This document shows positions 57,301 to 64,000 of a stretch of 64,000 nucleotides of DNA, piece by piece (position 1 is the first letter of the stretch; each line of letters begins with the position of its first letter). The stretch comes from Metridium senile. Taxonomy: Eukaryota; Cnidaria; Anthozoa; Actiniaria; Metridiidae. The notes under the pieces are model-generated. The model did no database searches and was not told where the DNA came from. It saw nothing but the letters and a program-made list of their open reading frames with translations. Position numbers and translations under genes: made by a program. The stretch is from contig OX459108.1 of assembly GCA_949775045.1 (NCBI GenBank), positions 512,123 to 576,122 on the forward strand, read 5' to 3'.

Positions 57301-58419
57301 CCATGAGTCCTCTTCCTTCTCTTCCTCTTCTTCATCGCCGTAATCGTCGGAATCGCTGTCATTGTCGTCTTTCTTCTCTTCTTCTTCTTGTATATTATCA
57401 GCTATTACTCTTGCTTTTTCTCTTACTACTTCTCCTTCGTGTTCTACGTTGTCGTCGTTCTTTTGTTTTTCTTTCTGTACAATGTCAATCTCATCGTTTT
57501 CATTTGTCTCGTCGATTTGCGATGCGCCATGGGAAGCACTTTTCTCTTTATCTTCTTCAATTTTCACTCTTGTATCATCTTGATTGAAACAAATGTCCTT
57601 TGATTGTGTGTTCGCATTGTTGTGACTTTTCTGTTTAGCATTATTTTCGTTTTTAATTACTTCAATCTCATCATCATTGGCATTACTGTGTTGACCTGAA
57701 TTCTTACTCAAGTTTTCATTTCTTGCGCCTTTGCCTGTCTCGTGTTTATTATCATTGCTTCCCACGCGTGTGCCATCACTTCGCGTCAAAACCTCACGTA
57801 TTCCAGCAACTTGCGTGCCATCCTCGCGTGTTTCAGCAATTTGCGTGTCATTCTCTCGTGTGTCCTCTTCTTGCGTGTGCTCCTCGCGTGTTTTAGTAGC
57901 TGGAAGTTCATTGTCCGTTGCTGGTTTTTCTTTCCCAAATGGAAATTCCCGGTTTTGCTTACGAGTTCCCAAACTACTCCGTCGGTTTTCCGCAAAATGG
58001 TTCGTTGTTGAGACGGAAGACCTTCGCTTTTGTTCGTTGAATACAGAACTGTGTTCGGTATTCTTCGTTTTAACTTCGGACAACCTTCGTTTTTGTTCGT
58101 TAAATCTCGAACTAGTTCGTCTTTGCTCGTTGTCATCCTTTAATGCTTCGGAAGACCTTCGTTTTTGGTTAAAAGCATCGGAACCACTTCGTAAGCGATC
58201 GTTAATGTTGGTCGCTACTCCAGATGATCTCCGTTTTCGTTCGCTCAATCCCGAACTGCCTCGTGGGTTCTCGATGTGGTGAGAAATCGCGTCGACGCTC
58301 TCGCCATCGCCTTCGGAGCGGGTTCGTGTCCGTCCCTTTATCCCCTCTGTTTTGCTGTTGTGTAATTGTTCGATGTTTTCTTTGGTCAGCGGTGCTACCT
58401 GCGATTGGCTAGCGATCAT
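54393..58419 (-). CDS. Ser/Glu/Lys-rich low-complexity protein, three exons found, 3' end not located
   Basis: E1 58419-57040 (460 codons, ending DDDDEEEEQ|GTAAAA), E2 56601-56376 (PEEEEIDYEYIT ... EPEVEIAG) and E3 55229-54393 (DEGHETRPGTR ... RHKKG|GTAAGG); phases agree. E1 has repeated RKRRSSG / QKRRSSEA / QKRRLSEV / QKRRSSVS motifs (basic, Ser-rich, likely phospho-sites) and TREEHTQEEDTRENDTQ-type repeats. It then has an acidic tract and a conserved-looking WPKRPDNYKLYDSAEDFAY segment. E3 has Lys/Arg-rich stretches (KKKRRRRKKELAKIKRR) typical of nuclear proteins. The GTAAGG donor at 54392 implies at least one more exon in phase 1. If it is not used, the ORF reads on through microsatellite to a stop at 54067. 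Family not recognised. Confidence 0.7.
55348..55580. mobile_element. Fold-back MITE, GGCCCGTTTACACTAGCAA ends
   Basis: About 233 bp. Arms of about 75 bp: GCGATTTCAATGG and ATCGCAGATTTG with complements. GGCCCGTTTACAC-ended MITEs are widespread in animals. In the intron/upstream region next to exon 3 of the Ser/Glu-rich gene. Confidence 0.85.
55752..55840. mobile_element. Small MITE, CTATTGTTCTTGACTG family
   Basis: CTATTGTTCTTGACTGAGTC...GTGAGTCAAGAACAATAG; third member of the family at 39501-39592 and 42120-42380. Confidence 0.78.
56152..56361. mobile_element. Fold-back MITE, AAGGTAGCCAGGCC ends
   Basis: AAGGTAGCCAGGCCTGTGCA ... complement at 56342, inner GAAGCGAGACGA arms. Imperfect inverted flanks (TTCCCTGCGTCAT / ATGGCGCAGGGAA) extend it. 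It ends 15 nt before the exon 2 donor of the Ser/Glu-rich gene. Confidence 0.82.
56640..57010. mobile_element. ATG microsatellite, then an inverted-repeat element with GGCGAGATTA sub-repeats
   Basis: 56645-56820 is an ATG microsatellite. 56822-57010 starts AGGCCTGTTATGGGCCCAA and ends TTGGACCAATAACAGGCCT; inside, GCGAGATTAGGCGAGATTA-type motifs repeat. In intron 1 of the Ser/Glu-rich gene. Confidence 0.8.
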
Positions 58420-59042
58420 ATTAATAGATATTTCAATGTATTTGATTTGTTTCTGTCGTTGTTACAAACGACAAAGGAAAAGGTTTGTTAATGTTTGATG
58501 TTAAAGTTGATGCAAGGATAGTCTTGAGTAAATATTGTGAGGACGACACAGGTTGGTGAACCTATAGAAGAATGGAAACAAAGCCCATTAGATGATAGTG
58601 ATGATGATAAGGAGGAGGAGGATCTAGAGGAGGAGGATGGTGATGATGGTGATGATCATGATGATGATGGTGATGATGGTGATGATGGTGATGATGGTGA
58701 TGATCATGATGATGATGGTGATGGTGATGATGGTGGTGATGATGGTGATAATGATGATGATGTTGAGGATGGTGATGATGGTGATGATGATGATGATAAT
58801 GATGATGGTGATGATGATGATGGTGGTGATGATGGTGATAATGATGATGATGATGGTGATGATGGTGATGATCATGATGATGATGGTGATGGTGATGATG
58901 GTGGTGATGATGGTGATAATGATGATGATGTTGAGGATGGTGATGATGGTGATGATGATGATGATAATGATGATGATGATGGTGATGATGATGATGGTGG
59001 TGATGATGGTGATAATGATGATGATGGTGATAATAATAATAA
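58420..59042. repeat. Upstream region of the Ser/Glu-rich gene, then ATG microsatellite
   Basis: 58420-58600 is the likely promoter/5' region. 58605-59030 is GATGATGGTGATG repeat with a ~190-bp block duplicated (ATGATGTTGAGGATGGTGAT at 58757 and 58922). The plus-strand ORF here is low-complexity Asp-rich and not called as a gene. Confidence 0.88.
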
Positions 59043-59287
59043 TAAACTTTATTTAAAAACACGCTTGCCCCGTCAACATATGCTGGTTTCCACAAGGGGC
59101 GTGTGGATTACAAATAGAAGAATCTTAAAATTTATTATGATAAAAAGTGAGATATATAACCCTCAGCCCTCCCCTATCCTCCGATACCCTAATCCCAATT
59201 AATTCAGACAAAAAAAAGAAATATCAAATAAATATTGTAAATACACCTTAGTTGTCTAAATACAAATATATAAAATAATTTAATTAA

Positions 59288-62113
59288 TTAAAAATACGAC
59301 AGGTCGCAAGTGGCAATTTTTAACTTAAATTCACTGAGTGATTTGGCCTTTCGTATGTACTCAGGTAAGGAGTTCCATACTTTTGGCCCGTCATATGAAA
59401 AACTTCTTTTTCCGTTTTCTGTTTTTGGTAGAGGGAGTTGCAGTGAAGTACTTGAGCCCCTTAGGTTGTAATTAGTCACATCTTGTTTTTTGGTAAAGAT
59501 GTCAACTAAACAACTTGGTGCCATTCCGTTCAGTATCTTAAACATTTGTTTAGACTTCGTTTCCTCTCTTTGTACTTTGAGAGGTTTCCACCCAAGAGCG
59601 TTTAACGCATCTTGGTGGGGAGTATCATTATTCATGAACATAATCAAACGTGCAGATCTATTTTGTAGTTTTTGAAGTCGCTTTGAAAGGCCTTCACCAA
59701 GAGTGTCCCACACTTCACTACAATAATTAAAATGTGGCTGCACCAATGCATTATAAACATTAATTAAGGTTTTCCTATCAACAAATTCTCTGATTCTTTT
59801 GATTGCTCCTAGTCCGGATGTGATTTTTTTGGCTATCTTATCTATGTGTTCGTGCCAAGACAGGAATTGGTCAATTTCCACACCAAGCACCTTGCTATGG
59901 GTAACTTGCTTTATGGGATTTTGACCAATCCGTATGTCGGGCTGAGTATGAAGATTGCGCAAATTATAGTGGGATCCAATTAAGAGGAATTCCGTTTTTG
60001 CCACATTGAGATTTAATTTATTTGCAAGTAACCATTTCCTAACCGATTCCAGGTCACTATTCATCGCTCTCTCTAACTCCTCTATTGTACCACCAGACGC
60101 AGTTAAGTTGGTATCATCAGCAAACAAACGAGATGTTGTTTGCTTTAAGCTCTCTGGCAGGTCATTTATATACAGTAGGAAGAAGAGAGGGCCAAGAATA
60201 GAGCCCTGAGGAATTCCGCACGTAATTTGTTTTTCCGCCGACGACACTCCATTTAGCCGGCATACCTGAGTACGGTCTCTCAAGTAGGATTTTAATAGGT
60301 TTAATGCATTCCCAGTTATACCATACAATTCCATTTTTTGAAGGAGAATTTCATGGTTTACTGTGTCGAATGCTTTTTTCAAATCCAGAAAAACAACCAG
60401 GTTAAATAAATTACGATCCATGTTAACATACCAGCTATTTGTACTATCGAGTAAAGCCGAAACAGTGGAGTGCAGTTTGCGGAATCCAAACTGACGGTCA
60501 CTTAGGATATTATTGGCTAAAAGATAGTCATATAGTTGGTCATATACGATTCTTTCCATTAGTTTGCTTATGACAGGCAAGATAGAAATTGGCCTGTAGT
60601 TTTCGGGTTGGTCACGGGGTCCACTTTTAAAAATAGGAAGCACTCTTGCCATCTTCCAATCGTCAGGAAAGCAGCAAGTTTTGATCGCGTAATTAACAAT
60701 GTATGTAAGAGATGGTGAGATCGCTTCTGCAGCGATCTTAAGAATTTTACTGGAGATTGTATCGATGCCAGTAGCCTTGGCAGTTGATAGTCTTTTCAAA
60801 ATTTTCTGAACTTTGGTATGTGTGACGGTTCGGAAGTCTGTCAATTTAGTTGAAGATGGTTTTACAAAATCACGAAAAGAATGATTTGAGTGCTCCATAT
60901 TTTCCGCTAGACTAGGTCCAATATTAATAAAGTAACTATTGAAAGCCTCGACTATTTCTTCAGGCGTTTTCAGAGTAAAATTGTCGATCTTAAGTTCATT
61001 TACAACAGTATTTTTCTGAGATCTTCCAAGAATAATATTGATCGTTTTCCACGTTTCTTTAGTATTATTCTTTTGTGATTCAATTTTATCTCGATAGTAT
61101 GTTGTTTTGGCTTTGCGCATAGCAATGTTTACCTTATTACGTGAAGACTTATAGAGATTCCAGTCCTTTTCCTGTTTGGTCACCATTGCCTTGCGCTTAT
61201 GTTTATCTCTAATTTGTATTAGGCCTTTTATCTCACTTGTTAGCCATGGGACACTAAAAGATCTTACTCTTCTAGTTTGGGTAGGGGCATGTTTATTCAA
61301 AATCTCGAGAAACATTTCCTTCCAAAGTAACCATTTAGAATTGGTATCTTTTTGAAATGTAATCAGTTCCCAGGGCTGTTTAAGGAGGTCAGAATTAAAC
61401 TGTTGTTCATTGAACCTTTTCAAGTTTCTGAATTCAATAAATTTTGTTCCATCTGATTTAGTACCAATGTTTATTTTCCTGATTGCATAAATTAGGCTGT
61501 GATCGCTGATTCCCAGGTGAATTACACCTGAGCAGACGACTTTTTCTATTGAATTTGTAGTATGGTGATCAATTAGAGTACTTGTAGTTTTAGTTATACG
61601 AGTAGGCTCCTGAATAGTCTGATGCAATTGATATAATTCATAGATTAATCGAAGTTTCCTTGTTGGTTGGTCAGGAGGGGTACCGAGCATATTGCAGTTT
61701 AGATCACCTAATATATGCAACTCCTTATTTTCATTATCAACAGCCTTAACAAAATTTTCAAATTGTGTAAAGAAGTCATTTTTGCAATCAGGTGGTCTAT
61801 AAATCGTTGTAACAATAAATGGTTTGCTATTTGGTTTAAGAATTTCTAAGCACACACCCTCCAAATCATTGTGAATAAGATCATTTCGTACCTTATAATT
61901 GATTGTACTTCTGAGATAAATACAGACACCTCCCCCTTTTCTGCATCTATCCTTCCTAATTAGATCGTAGCCATTTATATTGATTAAGTCATTTGTGATC
62001 GAGGGGTCTAGCCTAGTTTCATTAAACGCAATGAGATCAAACAATTTAAATAAATCTGAAGTTCGAATTTCGTCAATATATTTAGGTAGACTTACTATAT
62101 TAAGTGCAGCCAT
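59288..62113 (-). CDS. LINE ORF2: endonuclease-reverse transcriptase, 941 aa, intact
   Basis: APE-type endonuclease at residues of about 1-215: LNIVSL (Asn), FNETRLD (Glu), TTIYRPPD (Tyr), GDLNCN (Asp/Asn) and SDHSL (Asp-His). Reverse transcriptase at about 440-730: ARVLPIFKSG, YRPISILP, LDLKKAFDTVNH, GIPQGSILGPLFFLLYINDL and the catalytic FADDTN. The C-terminal connector includes FNYCSEVWDTLG and RLQKLQNRSARLI. No internal stop or frameshift. The reading frame stays open upstream to a TGA at 62167-62165 but has no earlier ATG; WQGNSVFKTRG just before the Met is typical of the group. It provides target-primed reverse transcription. Looks recent. Confidence 0.93.
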   Translation of the reverse strand: MAALNIVSLPKYIDEIRTSDLFKLFDLIAFNETRLDPSITNDLININGYDLIRKDRCRKGGGVCIYLRSTINYKVRNDLIHNDLEGVCLEILKPNSKPFIVTTIYRPPDCKNDFFTQFENFVKAVDNENKELHILGDLNCNMLGTPPDQPTRKLRLIYELYQLHQTIQEPTRITKTTSTLIDHHTTNSIEKVVCSGVIHLGISDHSLIYAIRKINIGTKSDGTKFIEFRNLKRFNEQQFNSDLLKQPWELITFQKDTNSKWLLWKEMFLEILNKHAPTQTRRVRSFSVPWLTSEIKGLIQIRDKHKRKAMVTKQEKDWNLYKSSRNKVNIAMRKAKTTYYRDKIESQKNNTKETWKTINIILGRSQKNTVVNELKIDNFTLKTPEEIVEAFNSYFINIGPSLAENMEHSNHSFRDFVKPSSTKLTDFRTVTHTKVQKILKRLSTAKATGIDTISSKILKIAAEAISPSLTYIVNYAIKTCCFPDDWKMARVLPIFKSGPRDQPENYRPISILPVISKLMERIVYDQLYDYLLANNILSDRQFGFRKLHSTVSALLDSTNSWYVNMDRNLFNLVVFLDLKKAFDTVNHEILLQKMELYGITGNALNLLKSYLRDRTQVCRLNGVSSAEKQITCGIPQGSILGPLFFLLYINDLPESLKQTTSRLFADDTNLTASGGTIEELERAMNSDLESVRKWLLANKLNLNVAKTEFLLIGSHYNLRNLHTQPDIRIGQNPIKQVTHSKVLGVEIDQFLSWHEHIDKIAKKITSGLGAIKRIREFVDRKTLINVYNALVQPHFNYCSEVWDTLGEGLSKRLQKLQNRSARLIMFMNNDTPHQDALNALGWKPLKVQREETKSKQMFKILNGMAPSCLVDIFTKKQDVTNYNLRGSSTSLQLPLPKTENGKRSFSYDGPKVWNSLPEYIRKAKSLSEFKLKIATCDLSYF

Positions 62114-62172
62114 TTTAAACCCTCTAGTTTTAAAAACTGAGTTTCCCTGCCACTTGCTTCCGTCTCAGTAGA

Positions 62173-62255
62173 TCATTGTAATATATCACTAAAATTATTT
62201 GTTAATATATCACTGCCCTTGCGATTAAGGTGCAGTTTCCCGCGATTTAAGCAAG
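62173..62255 (-). pseudogene. Remnant of LINE ORF1 C-terminus
   Basis: Reads CLNRGKLHLNRKGSDILTN...FSDILQ then stop. The HLNRKG end is typical of the SGNH-hydrolase-like domain that closes ORF1 in many CR1-type elements. Everything upstream is replaced by microsatellite. Confidence 0.65.
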
Positions 62256-62256
62256 A

Positions 62257-62654
62257 AGTGATGATGGTGATGATGATGATGATAATGATGATGATGATGG
62301 TGATGATGGTGATGATGATGGTGATAATGATGATGATAATGATGATGATGATGGTGATGATGGTGATGATGATGATAGTGATGATGATGATGATGATGAT
62401 AATGATGGTGATGATGATGATGATGATGGTGATGATCATGATGGTGGTGATGATGGTGATAATGATGATGATGGTGATGATGGTGATGATGGTGATGATG
62501 ATGATGGTGATGGTCATGATGGTCATGATGATGATGATAATGATGATGATGATGATGATGATGGTCATGATGGTCATGATGGTCATGATGATGGTGATGA
62601 TGATGATGATGGTGATGATGGTGATGATGGTGATGATGGTGATGATGATTATAG

Positions 62655-62689
<35 letters not shown>

Positions 62690-62714
62690 TTGAGGATGGT
62701 GATAATGATGATGG

Positions 62715-62784
<70 letters not shown>

Positions 62785-62893
62785 TACGATGAAGATTTAC
62801 TTTTATCAGATGGGAACTCTCTTGGGAATAAACATGGCCGCCGTGTGATAAAAGCCATAATGATGATGACGATAATGGTGGTAGTGTTTGTGG

Positions 62894-62949
<56 letters not shown>

Positions 62950-62985
62950 GTGGTGATGATGGTGGTGATAATGATGATTCTTATT
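62257..62985 (+). repeat. ATG microsatellite on the 5' side of the LINE
   Basis: Two ATG arrays (62257-62785 and 62870-62975) separated by a short unique stretch (62786-62868). Confidence 0.95.
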
Positions 62986-64000
62986 ATTATATTTCACTGA
63001 AAGATGAAATTCTATACTTTGATGTTATATGTTTTACTCATAAAATACATTAGCGAATATATGAAGGCATATCAGTTTACATCAGGAAGCTGGAGAAAAA
63101 TGAAATGAAATTGTGAAATACAATTTGTGATTGCGTCGGTGTTTTTAAGGAAACAATTGGAGTAAAAATGCACGATAACTAGCGGTTGAACTAGAGTGGA
63201 CTGCGTCGATGTTTCTAAGGAAACAATTGGAGTAAAAATGTACGATAACTAGAGGTTAAACTAGTGTGGACTGCGTCGATATTTCTAGGGAAACAATTGG
63301 AGTAAAAATGTACGATAACTAGCGGTTAAACTAGTGTGGACTGCGTCGCTGTAAAATAATATTAACTTCCAAAACGTCAGTAAATAACTCTTGCTTTTTA
63401 CGACATTTTTTTCAAGCTACAAAAAAATTAAAATGGCGCTCAGTTTCGGAATCGTTCTCGTGCGCTAAATTTTTAAACAACATAAGTTGACAAATTTTCT
63501 TTATCTCAATGACGAACATTTCCTCTGTAAATGACGTCCAACAAAGGAAAAAGATCTTTTGATAAGGCAAATTTGACGGAGAAAAATTAAATTGTGTAGT
63601 TTCCGTTTAGCAAAAAACTTAATTTGGCTTCAATTAAGCGGTTCGGGTTTCATGTTGAATAAAAGACATTTTGTTTGTCGTTTTTTGTTTTCATTTTTTC
63701 CCCTACAAAGTTCATTAACTAGAAGACAAAAGTTCAAGTTTAAAGAAAACAATCTTTTACACTGTTCCCGCTGCGTGTTTTTCTTCGTTAGAAATTGTTT
63801 AATTAAATATAGCTCAATTTGAACGCCAAAAACAAGGCATGTTTTCAATATTATTTTTAAGATTTTAAATTCAAAATGACGAACAAGACTTGAAAATTGT
63901 GTAAAATTGCTGATTTCTTGGGCTCTGGAAAAGGCTATTAACTATTAACTAAACTTAAACTATTTTAAGACGAAAAAGACATAATTTAATGCTTTAACTG
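62986..64000. other. Intergenic end of the window; no gene seen
   Basis: Contains the 70-bp minisatellite at 63120-63360 and then AT-rich DNA to the end. No coding exon with convincing composition. Confidence 0.6.
63120..63362 (+). repeat. 70-bp minisatellite, about 3.3 units
   Basis: Unit GGACTGCGTCGATGTTTCTA, AGGAAACAATTGGAGTAAAA, ATGTACGATAACTAGCGGTT, AAACTAGTGT. Followed at 63370 by AAAACGTCAGTAAATAACTC, as in the cGLR leader repeat. Inverted copies are at 36580-36700. Confidence 0.93.

Larger units (their letters stand above)
59043..62255 (-). mobile_element. CR1/Jockey-group non-LTR retrotransposon (LINE), 5'-truncated
   Basis: About 3.2 kb. The 3' end (minus strand) is AATAAAGTTTATTATTATTATT at 59060-59035 with no long poly-A. 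The 5' side stops inside ORF1, at a (GATGAT)n microsatellite. The same microsatellite type, in the same orientation, lies on both sides, so the element probably landed in a pre-existing array. It carries intact ORF2 and an ORF1 remnant. Confidence 0.88.

Noticed and set aside
58537..59202. Asp-rich 221-aa plus-strand ORF with a non-repetitive N-terminus
   Set aside because: Mostly microsatellite. The short start (RTTQVGEPIEEWKQ) has no splice or codon support and the end runs into LINE sequence.

Overview
This is eukaryotic, animal nuclear DNA. The genes have many short exons with GT-AG introns. Two cilium genes are recognisable (CFAP47 and the lebercilin gene LCA5), together with the ER tail-anchored-protein insertase subunit GET1/WRB and two cGAS-like receptors. 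The introns are packed with CAT/ATG trinucleotide microsatellites, minisatellites, fold-back DNA elements, tRNA-derived SINEs and a CR1/Jockey-type LINE. This fits a marine invertebrate, possibly a cnidarian or sponge; the sequence alone does not settle the phylum.

Layout. 1-24,881 (minus): the first 34 coding exons (1,951 codons, phases consistent throughout) of CFAP47, a ciliary central-apparatus protein, running off the left edge; its introns carry most of the repeats. 24,882-30,482: intergenic, AT-rich, with a seven-unit 95-bp minisatellite at 28.86-29.53 kb. 30,483-34,511 (plus): a six-exon, 510-aa coiled-coil protein I do not recognise. 36,347-38,867 (plus): five-exon GET1/WRB, 169 aa. 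40,295-46,170 (minus): four-exon LCA5 (lebercilin), 850 aa. 47,281-48,693 and 52,272-53,684 (plus): two near-identical 470-aa cGAS-like nucleotidyltransferases with intact catalytic residues. Each has one coding exon preceded by a 5'UTR intron filled with an ~80-bp minisatellite. 49,798-51,604 (plus): a two-exon, 269-aa cysteine-paired protein lying between them. 58,419 to about 54,393 (minus): a Ser/Glu/Lys-rich low-complexity protein whose 3' end I cannot find. 59,043-62,255 (minus): a LINE with an intact endonuclease/reverse transcriptase ORF but only a remnant of ORF1, sitting inside a trinucleotide microsatellite. 62.3-64 kb: microsatellites and a 70-bp minisatellite.

The genes do not form one pathway. 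CFAP47 and LCA5 act in cilia or flagella, GET1 in ER membrane-protein insertion, and the cGLR pair probably in innate nucleic-acid sensing or another nucleotide second-messenger pathway. The most interesting region is the cGLR duplication (46.6-53.9 kb). Both copies kept a repeat-derived leader and a tandem-repeat 5'UTR intron whose unit resembles a degenerate hammerhead ribozyme core. Second is an in-frame triplication of the last 60 nt of a CFAP47 CH-domain exon at 0.94-1.36 kb.

Exon boundaries were worked out by hand from splice motifs, reading frame and family resemblance. No alignment or transcript data were available.
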